Positions 26,545 to 35,721 of a stretch of DNA of 64,000 bases are shown one piece after another. This stretch comes from DASQZK01 sp963809925 (GTDB lineage Bacteria > Bacteroidota > Bacteroidia > Bacteroidales > GCA-2748055): contig CAWELH010000008.1 of assembly GCA_963809925.1 (NCBI GenBank), forward strand, positions 124,001-188,000, given 5' to 3'. The number at the start of each line of letters is the position of its first letter. The first letter of the stretch is position 1. Below the pieces are notes generated by a model, which was not told where the DNA came from, made no database searches, and worked only from the letters and a program-made list of their open reading frames with translations. Made by a program: the position numbers and the translations under genes.

Positions 26545-27109
26545 TTCGTAATTCCTTGTACCGTGGACTGTTCCAAACCCTCGCCACTAACAATTCCTTG
26601 CATCTTGTCCTTCGATTACGCGTATATTGGTCCGATGAATACCCCATGATCATAGTTATCCGGTCCACCGGCGTATTTTGTAAGAATAAAGTTAGTATTT
26701 TCTGACAATCTTCACCCATCTCATAAAAATGATCGAGAACAAGCTTGCGTTTCTCCATCTTTATGAATTCATTCATGAAATTATCCTCATAATCAGTAAA
26801 TTCATCAAGATCAAGGATCTGATATGAGCGCACATGAAGTCTTCTAAGCTCTTTATACCACAGGTATTTATTAATGGAAAAAAGATACACGCCGAAAGTA
26901 CAGGTAAGGACGGGATTGGCCTTCTTAACTTTAAGATAAATGATCACCATGGCATCCTGAAAGACATCCTGGGCATCGTCCTCACTGCCGTTATGCGACC
27001 GAACAAAATGACGCACAGAGGGATAGTAGGTCTTATATATCTTCAGCAAAATCCTCCTGTCCTCGCGTCTGATGCCGTTAAATATTTCCTCAGGGGTCAG
27101 TCTTTCCAT
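26504..27109 (-). CDS. RNA polymerase sigma factor, ECF type
   Basis: A 201-residue sigma-70-like protein. Region 2 is clear (about 25-95, with SEDDAQDVFQDAMVIIYLKV and VYLFSINKYLWYKEL). Region 4 (about 135-195, QKILTLFLQNTPVDRI then YTRNRRTRCKELL) is divergent but of the kind seen in Bacteroidota factors that pair with a TPR membrane protein. The next gene starts inside its 3' end. A -7 element lies 18 bases upstream of the ATG, so the pair is read from a housekeeping promoter. Confidence 0.85.
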   Translation of the reverse strand: MERLTPEEIFNGIRREDRRILLKIYKTYYPSVRHFVRSHNGSEDDAQDVFQDAMVIIYLKVKKANPVLTCTFGVYLFSINKYLWYKELRRLHVRSYQILDLDEFTDYEDNFMNEFIKMEKRKLVLDHFYEMGEDCQKILTLFLQNTPVDRITMIMGYSSDQYTRNRRTRCKELLVARVWNSPRYKELRNEAYKEDSKIPRW

Positions 27110-27126
27110 TGGATAAACTCTTGCAT

Positions 27127-27134
27127 CAAAAATA
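27127..27134 (-). promoter_or_regulatory. -7 element for the sigma factor / TPR protein pair
   Basis: Minus strand TATTTTTG, an exact TAnnTTTG match, 18 bases before the start codon. Confidence 0.55.
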
Positions 27135-27402
27135 GAATTAATTCCTGAATATCCAAATTATCAGTGGTATAACTGACTGAATCAAAATAAGGGAAAGAAG
27201 ACATTGTTCCGTGAAGAGCTTTGAAGTCTTACTAATATCGTCAGGAAGGGGTCAAATAATTATTCCCACCTTCAGTGTAGTTTACAAACCTGGCATATCC
27301 CGTTGTTTGCCCTGGAGCGCCTCCACGGACTGGTGCCAACCAAAAATAATAATTTCCTGTGTACACGATGGAATGAACGTCCGACTAACTCCATGGACTA
27401 CC

Positions 27403-30279
27403 TCACAACGATCGCCTGTATTCTTCAATCGGAATACAGGTACATACGAGGTTTCTGTCGCCGTAGGCATCATCCACCCGGGCTACAGAAGGCCAGAATT
27501 TGTTGATCCTTATCCATGGTCTCGGGAATGCCGCCTTTTCACGTCCATATTTATGGTTCCACCCATCTGATGTACATTCACCATCGGTATGCGGTGCATT
27601 TCTGAGTACATTGTCCTCTCTGTCGGCTTTTCCGTCCTTAATTTCCATGATCTCCGCATATATCGACTTCATTGCATCGATGAAGCGATTCAGCTCGGCC
27701 AGGGATTCACTTTCAGTCGGTTCCACCATAAGCGTTCCGTGCACGGGGAAAGATAGAGTGGGAGCATGAAAGCCGTAATCGATCAGTCTTTTTGCAATAT
27801 CGGCTTCTGTGACTCCGGCGTCCTGTTTCAGGTTCCTGCATTCCAGGATCATCTCATGACCAACTCTGCAATGCTCTCCTGTATATACGGTTTTAAATTC
27901 TTCCTTCAGCATCACCGCAATATAATTTGCATTGAGGATTGCCACCTTGGTTGATTTCGTCAGACCTTCACCGCCAAGCATTTTGATGTAGGCATGCGAA
28001 ATGCTCAGAATGCTGGCACTGCCATATGGGGCGGCTGCCACAGCAGGAATGCCTTTGATACCACCGGTGCTCACCACAGGATGTGCGGGCAGGAATTCCA
28101 CCAGATGTCTTGCCACGGCAATGGGACCCACTCCGGGACCACCGCCGCCATGTGGAATGGCAAAGGTTTTATGAAGGTTCAGATGACAAACATCGGCGCC
28201 AATAATGGCAGGATTCGTAAGTCCGACCTGCGCATTCATATTTGCACCGTCCATATAAACCTGACCGCCGTTTTCATGAATAATGGCCGTCATCTCTTTA
28301 ATTCCCTCCTCAAATACCCCATGTGTGGAAGGGTATGTGACCATAAATCCAGCCAGCTTATCCCGGTTCTCCACAGCAAGCTTCCTGAGATCATCGATAT
28401 CAATATTCCCTTTTTCATCACATCTCACAACAAATACCTGCATACCAGCCATAACGGCGCTTGCCGGATTGGTTCCGTGTGCGGAGGCGGGAATAAGTAC
28501 GATGTTTCGCTGCCCTTCTCCCCTGCTTTCGTAATACGCCCGGATCACCATTAACCCTGTATACTCACCGGCAGCACCAGAATTGGGCTGGAAAGAAATC
28601 TCCTCAAAACCGGTAATCTCTCGCAGATCCTTTGCCAGCTCATTGAAAAGCTGATGATAGCCTTCCACCTGATCGATGGGGACAAAGGGATGAATGCCGG
28701 CAAATTCAGGCCACAAAAAAGCGAAAAGCTCACTCGCCGCGTTAAGCTTCATCGTGCACGAGCCGAGTGAGATCATCGAATGTGCCAGGGAAAAATCCTT
28801 TCGCTCAAGCATCTTTATATACCTCATCAGATCGGTTTCTGAGTGGTATTTTTGAAATACATCTGCCGTAAGGTATTCCGAATTACGTTGAAATTCACTT
28901 TTGAAACCATATGAAGAGCCCAGAGCATCTACACTTTTAAATTTTTTTCTTACAACCCTTGCAAATACTTCGATAAGTTTATTTATCTCAACGGTTCCCA
29001 CCGTTTCATCAAGGCTGATATTAATGGTTCCATCACTGTTATACCGAAGGTTTATCTCACTTTCCAGGGCAATTTTCCGGATCTGCTCCGTTTGAATTCC
29101 TTCGGGAAGGCTGATCCTTATGGTATCAAAATAATTTTTATTCAATTGCTTATAGCCAATTCCCACGAGTCGGTCCACAAGTACCTGTGTGGCAAAATGG
29201 ATATGTCCCGCAATTTTCTGTAATCCACCGGGTCCATGGTACACAGCATACATCGATGCCATCGTTGCCAGGAGAGCTTCTGCCGTGCAGATGTTTGAGG
29301 TGGCCTTTTCACGCTTGATATGCTGCTCTCTCGTCTGTAATGCCATCCTAAGTGCAGGATTCCCATGTCTGTCAACCGATAATCCGATGATCCTTCCGGG
29401 CATATTCCGTCTGAATCTTAGCCTTGTGGCAAAATAAGCTGCATGCGGACCTCCGAATCCCATAGGAACTCCGAAGCGCTGAGTGGAACCTACAACAATG
29501 TCGGCATCCCAGCTTCCGGGAGATTTTAACATGATCAGGGCCATGATATCGGCCATAACCCCGACCAGTGTTTCGCCCTTATGGGCATCGTCTACGAGTT
29601 TGCTATAATCGAAGATCTCACCGTTTGCATCAGGGTACTGCACCATACAGCCGAAAAAGCCGGGATCGGTAACAAAGGTTCTGAAGTCGCCGATAACAAT
29701 GTCAATGCCCAGAGGTTTCGCCCTTGTTTCCAGCACTGCAAGCGTCTGGGGAAATAGGTTAACGTCGACAAAGAATTTATTCACGCCGGTTTTCACAGCG
29801 TCGCGTGATCTCAGGCTGAACATCATGGTCATGGCTTCAGCCGCTGAGGTTGATTCGTCAAGAAGTGAGGCATTGGCAATCTCCATTCCGGTGAGGTCGG
29901 TCACCATGGTCTGAAAATTGAGCAGGGCTTCCAGTCTGCCTTGACTGATCTCTGCCTGGTATGGAGTATAGGATGTATACCAGGCCGGATTTTCAAGTAT
30001 ATTGCGCCGGACGACGGGCAACGACACCGTATCGTAGTAACCAGTGCCTATATATGACCTAAAAAGTTTGTTTTTCTTTCCGATCTCCCGTATATGCTGT
30101 AGATATTCATATTCACTGAGCCCGGTGCCAATACGCAGTGGCCTTTTTAACCGGATAGAACGGGGAAGGGTCTGATCTGTCAGTTCGTCCAGGGTAGAGG
30201 CTCCAACCTTATCCAGCATTTCCTGGATTTCACTGTCCCGGGGTCCGATGTGACGATCAGAAAAACGATCTGTTAACAT
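27403..30279 (-). CDS. gcvP: Glycine dehydrogenase (decarboxylating), glycine cleavage P protein
   Basis: A 958-residue single-chain P protein, which decarboxylates glycine with pyridoxal phosphate and passes the aminomethyl group to the H protein. The N-terminal half opens FSDRHIGPRDSEIQEML. The PLP-binding lysine is in CHLNLHKTFAIPHGGGGPG in the C-terminal half, and the C terminus (KFWPSVARVDDAYGDRNL) is conserved. It is the fused form, not the two-subunit form. No gcvT or gcvH adjoins. The 290 bases downstream to the sigma-factor gene hold nothing I can support. Confidence 0.97.
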   Translation of the reverse strand: MLTDRFSDRHIGPRDSEIQEMLDKVGASTLDELTDQTLPRSIRLKRPLRIGTGLSEYEYLQHIREIGKKNKLFRSYIGTGYYDTVSLPVVRRNILENPAWYTSYTPYQAEISQGRLEALLNFQTMVTDLTGMEIANASLLDESTSAAEAMTMMFSLRSRDAVKTGVNKFFVDVNLFPQTLAVLETRAKPLGIDIVIGDFRTFVTDPGFFGCMVQYPDANGEIFDYSKLVDDAHKGETLVGVMADIMALIMLKSPGSWDADIVVGSTQRFGVPMGFGGPHAAYFATRLRFRRNMPGRIIGLSVDRHGNPALRMALQTREQHIKREKATSNICTAEALLATMASMYAVYHGPGGLQKIAGHIHFATQVLVDRLVGIGYKQLNKNYFDTIRISLPEGIQTEQIRKIALESEINLRYNSDGTINISLDETVGTVEINKLIEVFARVVRKKFKSVDALGSSYGFKSEFQRNSEYLTADVFQKYHSETDLMRYIKMLERKDFSLAHSMISLGSCTMKLNAASELFAFLWPEFAGIHPFVPIDQVEGYHQLFNELAKDLREITGFEEISFQPNSGAAGEYTGLMVIRAYYESRGEGQRNIVLIPASAHGTNPASAVMAGMQVFVVRCDEKGNIDIDDLRKLAVENRDKLAGFMVTYPSTHGVFEEGIKEMTAIIHENGGQVYMDGANMNAQVGLTNPAIIGADVCHLNLHKTFAIPHGGGGPGVGPIAVARHLVEFLPAHPVVSTGGIKGIPAVAAAPYGSASILSISHAYIKMLGGEGLTKSTKVAILNANYIAVMLKEEFKTVYTGEHCRVGHEMILECRNLKQDAGVTEADIAKRLIDYGFHAPTLSFPVHGTLMVEPTESESLAELNRFIDAMKSIYAEIMEIKDGKADREDNVLRNAPHTDGECTSDGWNHKYGREKAAFPRPWIRINKFWPSVARVDDAYGDRNLVCTCIPIEEYRRSL

Positions 30280-30323
30280 ATTTTATCAGTTAAGGTTAAA
30301 ACAGAATTTTGGGGAAGGTGCGG

Positions 30324-30331
30324 CAAAAGTA
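30324..30331 (-). promoter_or_regulatory. -7 element for gcvP
   Basis: Minus strand TACTTTTG, matching TAnnTTTG, 45 bases before the gcvP start. Confidence 0.5.
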
Positions 30332-30377
30332 ATACCTCGCCTTTTCATTATAAATTATCATTACATGTTTAACAACT

Positions 30378-31025
30378 CTATATCAAAAACGGATTATGTT
30401 TCCGTTCCATTCCTATGGTTGATGAAGGACCATGACCCGGGTATACCGCATAGTTGTCATCCAGGATCATCAGCTTGTTCCGGATACCTTTGATCAGTGC
30501 ATCATAATTCCCGCCCGGAAGATCCGTTCGCCCGATACTGCCGTTGAACAGCACATCACCCGTAATAAGAAAATTCTCACGGCTGTTTTTGAATACTACC
30601 GAACCTGGTGAATGGCCGGGCACATGCAGAACTTCCAATGCAGATAGTCCGTAGGCAAGGATATCGCCTTCCGAAAGAAATTTATCGGGCACCGGGGGTT
30701 TCTCAATGTCGAAGCCAAACATCAGTCCCTGGTTTACCGCCTGTTCAAGTAGAACATTATCATCCCGGTGAAGTAAAAAGGGTATGCCATATTTTTTTAT
30801 GCAATAATCCACCCCGGGAAGATGGTCAACGTGAGCATGCGTATTCAAAACATAGACGGGTTGTAACTGGTGACCGTCAATGAAGCTGCTCAGCATCTCC
30901 CTCTCCTTCCCGTCCTGGCAAGCCGGATCAATAATGACACACTCTCGCGACGCGTCTGATACAACGTAGGTATTGACCTGAAAAGGATTGAATTGAAATA
31001 TTTTAATTTCTGACATTTTAGACAT
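30378..31025 (-). CDS. Metallo-beta-lactamase-fold hydrolase (glyoxalase II-like)
   Basis: A 215-residue zinc hydrolase. The metal motif HxHxDH is at residues 63-68 (HAHVDH), followed by VLHVPGHSPGSV and LFNGSIGRTDLPGG, and it ends with the family segment YPGHGPSSTIGMERKHNPF. This is the small bacterial group often called hydroxyacylglutathione hydrolase-like, acting on thioesters or persulfides; the true substrate is unknown. The start is MSKMSEIKIF at 31025, or possibly the second Met at 31016. It begins one base after the pcm stop, so the two are cotranscribed. Confidence 0.88.
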   Translation of the reverse strand: MSKMSEIKIFQFNPFQVNTYVVSDASRECVIIDPACQDGKEREMLSSFIDGHQLQPVYVLNTHAHVDHLPGVDYCIKKYGIPFLLHRDDNVLLEQAVNQGLMFGFDIEKPPVPDKFLSEGDILAYGLSALEVLHVPGHSPGSVVFKNSRENFLITGDVLFNGSIGRTDLPGGNYDALIKGIRNKLMILDDNYAVYPGHGPSSTIGMERKHNPFLI

Positions 31026-31026
31026 C

Positions 31027-31674
31027 CTATCCTGATTTCCCCTTTAACAGCGGGACAAAAGCAAAATTTCCATGTTCTGTACGAATGAAATGATCGTTGT
31101 CTTCTTTTACGATCTTCACCATTTTCTGCCCGTCGGACCCTCCCACAGGTACCACCATGATCCCTCCATCAGCCAGCTGGTCGAATAACTTTCCAGGAAT
31201 ATCCGGCGCTCCTGCAGTAACCAGTATCCTGTCATACGGAGCATACGCAGGAATGCCCTCATACCCGTCACCATAATAAAAACGAGCCATATAGCCCAGC
31301 TCTGACAGGATGGACTGGCTCTTAAGAAACAATTCACGCTGTCTTTCTATGGTAAAGACCCTCGCTCCGAGCTCAAGCAGAACGGCCGTCTGGTATCCGG
31401 AGCCGGTACCGACTTCAAGCACTTTGACTCTTGGGCTTACTTCCAACAACTGAGTTTGAAATGCCACCGTAAATGGCTGCGAAATGGTCTGCCCTGCCCC
31501 AATCGGAAAAGCCTGGTCACTGTAAGAGAACCTTACAAATGAACTGTCCATGAAACGATGCCTGGGAACCGTGTTTATGGCCTCAAGAATCGCATCATCA
31601 CTAATCCCCTTCTCTTTGATCTGACCAACCAGTTTCTTTCTTAATCCTTTATGAAGGTACGTATCTTTCATCAT
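31027..31674 (-). CDS. pcm: Protein-L-isoaspartate O-methyltransferase
   Basis: A 215-residue SAM-dependent methyltransferase that repairs isoaspartyl residues in aged proteins. It shows the PCMT signatures: IGAGQTISQPFTVAFQTQLL (near 55-75) and the SAM loop VLEVGTGSGYQTAVL (about 82-96), then DRILVTAGAPDIP. It is full length. It precedes the metallo-hydrolase gene with a one-base gap and has its own promoter match 17 bases upstream. Confidence 0.95.
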   Translation of the reverse strand: MMKDTYLHKGLRKKLVGQIKEKGISDDAILEAINTVPRHRFMDSSFVRFSYSDQAFPIGAGQTISQPFTVAFQTQLLEVSPRVKVLEVGTGSGYQTAVLLELGARVFTIERQRELFLKSQSILSELGYMARFYYGDGYEGIPAYAPYDRILVTAGAPDIPGKLFDQLADGGIMVVPVGGSDGQKMVKIVKEDNDHFIRTEHGNFAFVPLLKGKSG

Positions 31675-31690
31675 AATTTCTAATGCAGTG

Positions 31691-31698
31691 CAAATTTA
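31691..31698 (-). promoter_or_regulatory. -7 element for pcm
   Basis: Minus strand TAAATTTG, exact TAnnTTTG match, 17 bases before the ATG. Confidence 0.55.
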
Positions 31699-31763
31699 AC
31701 TTTATCAACAGAAATAGTTGAAAAGTAAGACAACTATTTATCCGGTGATGTCCACAAATCGTT

Positions 31764-31771
31764 TAAGTTTG
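31764..31771 (+). promoter_or_regulatory. -7 element for the Gfo/Idh-like gene
   Basis: TAAGTTTG, exact TAnnTTTG match, 20 bases before the ATG at 31791. Confidence 0.55.
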
Positions 31772-31790
31772 CCTGCATATCCCTATTCTC

Positions 31791-32708
31791 ATGATACGAA
31801 CAGCCCTCATCGGAACACCGCAGAAACTGGAAAACTATACCAGGGCAGCAGGTAGGTCTGAGGCTGTTGTTCTCTCCACCCGGGACGAAAATCCCTTCGA
31901 CAATCAACAGATTCTGAACCATGCATTCGACACTGACGTGATTATCGATCCTCTCCTTTTACCGGATTCTGCTGATGCTGTAATCTTTACATCAAAAGAA
32001 AAGCAGACGTTCGACGTGGTGAGGGATATTCTGAAAAACGCAAGGCATGTACTGTTGTACCCCGACCCGAAATTACCTTTCCACCAGCTGGAAAAACTGA
32101 TAAGAATCGCCGAAGAAGCCGGGGTACTCCTCTACATGGCTCATCATTTCCTGAATACCACCTTACTCGATACCAGCCGTAAATTCTGCAACCATCCCGA
32201 ATTCATAAGCATATACAGTCATTGTAACGGCTCTCATACAGTGAATGCAAAGCACATCAGGGAAGTACTATATTTTGATATCATCTCCATCCTCTCCGTG
32301 AACAGGGTATCTATTCGGAAATATGCATTATTATCAGTGCCTTTCAACGCACCCAACCCTTTACTCATTACTGTCAGACTGGAATTTACCAACGGATCAT
32401 CTGCAGCATTGACACTGAATCAGTATGCAGACCACGATTCAAAAATCCTTGAGATATTCTCGTCCGATGCCATGATCCGGTCAGACAGCCGCAAGGAGAT
32501 CATTGAGATCCGTCAAAGTGATCTGCCATACCACCCGGGAATCCGAATTAAAAATGATGTGCAGGACATCAACCTGAAAGAAGATCTTACAGCCTTCTTC
32601 CAGCTCATCAGGAAGAGGTCCTTCCCTGCCGATCAATATATCGCCGGGATCATTACCCACAAAATAGCCACTGAAATTGTCAACCGGATTAGTACCGACC
32701 CGGCGTGA
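31791..32708 (+). CDS. Degenerate Gfo/Idh/MocA-like protein
   Basis: A 305-residue protein that follows the Gfo/Idh/MocA oxidoreductase plan: an N-terminal Rossmann-like domain (MIRTALIGTPQK...) and a C-terminal alpha/beta half. The usual GxGxxG is missing, and the place of the conserved EKP motif is taken by LLYPDPKLP. The lysine survives in a changed setting, while the nucleotide loop seems lost. It may be an inactive or regulatory relative. It stands alone, divergent from pcm and 278 bases before a sugar transferase, so a link to surface sugars is possible but only inferred. Confidence 0.6.
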   Translation: MIRTALIGTPQKLENYTRAAGRSEAVVLSTRDENPFDNQQILNHAFDTDVIIDPLLLPDSADAVIFTSKEKQTFDVVRDILKNARHVLLYPDPKLPFHQLEKLIRIAEEAGVLLYMAHHFLNTTLLDTSRKFCNHPEFISIYSHCNGSHTVNAKHIREVLYFDIISILSVNRVSIRKYALLSVPFNAPNPLLITVRLEFTNGSSAALTLNQYADHDSKILEIFSSDAMIRSDSRKEIIEIRQSDLPYHPGIRIKNDVQDINLKEDLTAFFQLIRKRSFPADQYIAGIITHKIATEIVNRISTDPA

Positions 32709-32921
32709 TTTCCCCCTATACTATACATTACAAGCTTCTTCCGTATTAAACTCCATGATAATGAGGATGTTATCCTGAACATGCTAATGATTCATCATTA
32801 TATGCTTCCTGAAAGGCTTCGGCGAAATCCTGGGTAATTTTAATTATTTAAAATGTAATCTACTGATATAGAATATATTACATAAATTGTTTTGCAAGAT
32901 ATGACTGCATTCTAAAATTGC

Positions 32922-32929
32922 TAACTTTG
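32922..32929 (+). promoter_or_regulatory. -7 element for the sugar transferase gene
   Basis: TAACTTTG, exact TAnnTTTG match, 58 bases before the ATG. A TTTTG lies upstream at 32890-32894, but the 27-base spacing is wider than usual. Confidence 0.5.
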
Positions 32930-32986
32930 TAAAACATTCAAAAGCTTTTTACCGTTTTTTAACTGTTTTATCCATACCAGTCACCG

Positions 32987-34402
32987 ATGAAAAGTAAAAA
33001 ACAGTTTACTAAGTATATGCTATGGGATTACCTTTCAGCTTTGGTTAGCTGGATGGCGTTTTTTATTTTCAGAAAGGTGTATATCGAACCTCTTAAATTC
33101 GGATATGATATCCCTCTCACCTTGTCTTATACTTTCATCCTCGGACTTGCGATCATTCCACTCTTTTGGCTTGCAATATATCACATGTCGGGCTATTACC
33201 GCGATACTTTCAGAAAATCCAGGTTAAACGATATCCTTCAGACTTTCCTTCAGACACTGACAGGCACTATTATACTCTTCTTCCTGTTACTCCTTGATGA
33301 CGAGATCCAGACCTATAGAAACTACTACCTTTTATTTTGCGCACTTTTCAGCATTCATTTTATCCTCACCATCATTCCAAGGTACATCATCACACTCCAT
33401 GTTTCCGAAAAGATCAGAAAACGGATCATAAGTTTCCCCACCCTCATGATAGGCAGCAATTTGCAGGCGGTTGACGTATTTCTTGAACTTGAACAGGAAA
33501 CTCTATCGTATGGGAATAGAATCGTCGGATTCATAAATGTCCATGAGAAGAAGCATTACCAACTCAGCGATTATCTGCCCCATTTGGGTAGTCTCAAAGA
33601 CCTTGAACATGTGATGAACGAAAATAAGATTGAGGAGGTCATCATAGCCCTGGAAACTTCGGAGCATAATGAGTTGACAAGGATATTGAATAAACTCGGG
33701 TTGCATGATGTGGTTATAAAAGCCATTCCTGATATGGACGATATTCTTTCGGGGAAGGTGAAGATGACTCAGCTTTTCGGCACGCCGCTTATCCAGATAT
33801 CACACGACCTGATGCCTGTCTGGCAGGCAAATACCAAGCAACTCCTCGATTATATCATTGCTGGTCTGTCGCTGCTCATTACGATGCCTCTGCTGTTATT
33901 TCTTACTGTCGGTATTAAGCTGTCCTCACCCGGCCCGGTATTTTATTCGCATGAACGTATAGGGAGGTTTGGCAAGCCGTTCAAGATCATTAAATTCCGC
34001 TCTATGTACACCGATGCTGAACAGAACGGCCCCGAACTGTCGAGCAAAATGGATAACCGTCTTACAAATTTCGGAAGGTTTATGCGAAAATACCGGCTCG
34101 ACGAAATCCCGAATTTTCTGAATGTTCTCCGCGGTGAGATGTCATTAGTGGGTCCCAGGCCGGAGCGTAAATATTTCATCGACCAGATTATCAGGAAGGC
34201 TCCTCATTATGTTCACCTTCATAAGGTAAAACCTGGAATTACCTCCTGGGGTCAGGTAAAATATGGCTATGCCGAAAATGTTGAACAAATGATCAAACGA
34301 CTGCGTTACGACATCCTCTACATTGAGAATATGTCGCTCTACGTCGACGTGAAGATATTGCTGTATACAATTTTAACGATCTTCAAGGGAAGGGGAGTCT
34401 GA
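32987..34402 (+). CDS. Undecaprenyl-phosphate sugar-phosphate transferase (WcaJ-like)
   Basis: A 471-residue polyprenyl glycosylphosphotransferase, which starts exopolysaccharide or O-antigen repeat units by moving a sugar-1-phosphate to undecaprenyl phosphate. Four N-terminal membrane helices (about 12-130), a CoA-binding-like Rossmann domain (about 145-260), a fifth helix (about 285-310) and the catalytic domain follow each other. Conserved catalytic-domain segments are IIKFRSMYTDAE, RKYRLDEIPNFLNVLRG and MSLVGPRPE. It is a single gene; no polymerase or flippase genes are next to it. It meets thpR tail to tail with 7 bases between stops. Confidence 0.93.
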   Translation: MKSKKQFTKYMLWDYLSALVSWMAFFIFRKVYIEPLKFGYDIPLTLSYTFILGLAIIPLFWLAIYHMSGYYRDTFRKSRLNDILQTFLQTLTGTIILFFLLLLDDEIQTYRNYYLLFCALFSIHFILTIIPRYIITLHVSEKIRKRIISFPTLMIGSNLQAVDVFLELEQETLSYGNRIVGFINVHEKKHYQLSDYLPHLGSLKDLEHVMNENKIEEVIIALETSEHNELTRILNKLGLHDVVIKAIPDMDDILSGKVKMTQLFGTPLIQISHDLMPVWQANTKQLLDYIIAGLSLLITMPLLLFLTVGIKLSSPGPVFYSHERIGRFGKPFKIIKFRSMYTDAEQNGPELSSKMDNRLTNFGRFMRKYRLDEIPNFLNVLRGEMSLVGPRPERKYFIDQIIRKAPHYVHLHKVKPGITSWGQVKYGYAENVEQMIKRLRYDILYIENMSLYVDVKILLYTILTIFKGRGV

Positions 34403-34409
34403 GATCGGG

Positions 34410-34973
34410 TCAGATATACATCAGGCTGTGTCGTGACAATGCTTGGTAAACTGCGCCCTGCACTGTAAGTATACTTTCGAAGTAGATCAACTCCGTCACA
34501 ATCCACTCCTGGAATATCGTATCCCTGTATTCTTCCAAAACGCCCTGCATATTTTGCCTGTCGTGGATTTTCTTCAACCTGCCAAGGGTAAGATGCGGCC
34601 GGAAAGGACGATCTTCTTTTTTGAACGCATGCTGTTCCAATTGTTCCTCAAACAGGTCCCTCAGGATTATTAACTTCTCTGTATCCTTCAGGCCCATCCA
34701 TACCACCCGTGGATGATTTACATTCGTGAAGAGGCCAAGCCCTTGCACCCTGAAACTGAAAGTGGAAAGCTGTTCCGATGTCTCATCAAGAATGTGTTTT
34801 ATGGTTTCAATATCTTCCTCACCTGTATTGCCAAAGAAATGGAGGGTAATATGAAAATTTTCAGGACTGGTCCATCGGATTTTTTCCGGTTCCAGCTTCT
34901 TTTTAATTTTACGAAGATGCTGAATAAAGGTACTGCCGGGTAGGATATTGATTCCAACAAAAGTTCTCTTCAC
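34410..34973 (-). CDS. thpR: RNA 2',3'-cyclic phosphodiesterase
   Basis: A 187-residue member of the 2H phosphoesterase superfamily (LigT/ThpR). The two catalytic HxTx motifs are HITL (residues 41-44, in FHITLHFFG) and HLTL (127-130, in RPHLTLGRL). It opens cyclic phosphates of RNA ends. It is full length and alone on this strand. Confidence 0.92.
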   Translation of the reverse strand: MKRTFVGINILPGSTFIQHLRKIKKKLEPEKIRWTSPENFHITLHFFGNTGEEDIETIKHILDETSEQLSTFSFRVQGLGLFTNVNHPRVVWMGLKDTEKLIILRDLFEEQLEQHAFKKEDRPFRPHLTLGRLKKIHDRQNMQGVLEEYRDTIFQEWIVTELIYFESILTVQGAVYQALSRHSLMYI

Positions 34974-35061
34974 CTTGTTTCACCATTTTAGGTATTCCGG
35001 GTTTTCGTATCCCCTTCCTTACGATTAAATTAGCATAAGAAAATTAAAAATATACCAAATT

Positions 35062-35721
35062 ATGAGTAACACAAAAAAATTTGCTGTCGTTTTGTCTGGT
35101 TGTGGTGTTTACGACGGGTCAGAGATCCACGAGGCGTGTCTTACCCTCTATGCCATCTCAAAAAATGGTGGTGAATATAGTATATTCGCACCCGACATTC
35201 CACAGCATAATGTAATTAACCACCTCACCGGTGCGCCAATGCAGCAAACCAGGAATGTGCTGGTCGAATCGGCACGTATTGCCAGGGGAAAAATTACCCG
35301 CCTCATTGAGTTTGAAGCGTCGTCGTGCGATGCCGTCATCTTTCCAGGTGGCTTCGGTGCAACGAAAAACCTTTCAACATGGGCCCTCGACGGACCCGAA
35401 GCTTATGTGCTTCCTGAGGTTGAGACCTGTATAAAAGAGATGGTGAAGGCCGGTAAACCTATCGGTGCACTATGCATTTCACCCGTGATTCTTGCCCGGG
35501 TTCTTGGCGATGTGGTTATCACCATTGGTGATGATAGTGAGACCATTAAGGGTTTAGAAAAACTTGGAGCCAAACATAAGGTCACCACACATGGCCAGGT
35601 TTTGGTGGATGAGAAGTACAGGGTGGTCACATCTCCCTGTTACATGCTCGATGCCACCATTGCCCAGGTCGGTGAAGGGGCGGAAAATGTTGTGAAGAAA
35701 ATAATGGAAATGCTGGATTAA
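35062..35721 (+). CDS. elbB: Isoprenoid biosynthesis glyoxalase ElbB
   Basis: A 219-residue DJ-1/PfpI-superfamily protein of the ElbB group, reported as a glyoxalase linked to isoprenoid synthesis. It opens KKFAVVLSGCGVYDGSEIHE, contains FPGGFGATKNLSTWA and has the nucleophile elbow GALCISP with Cys138. Length is as usual. Its stop overlaps that of the LRR lipoprotein gene on the other strand by four bases. Confidence 0.93.
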   Translation: MSNTKKFAVVLSGCGVYDGSEIHEACLTLYAISKNGGEYSIFAPDIPQHNVINHLTGAPMQQTRNVLVESARIARGKITRLIEFEASSCDAVIFPGGFGATKNLSTWALDGPEAYVLPEVETCIKEMVKAGKPIGALCISPVILARVLGDVVITIGDDSETIKGLEKLGAKHKVTTHGQVLVDEKYRVVTSPCYMLDATIAQVGEGAENVVKKIMEMLD

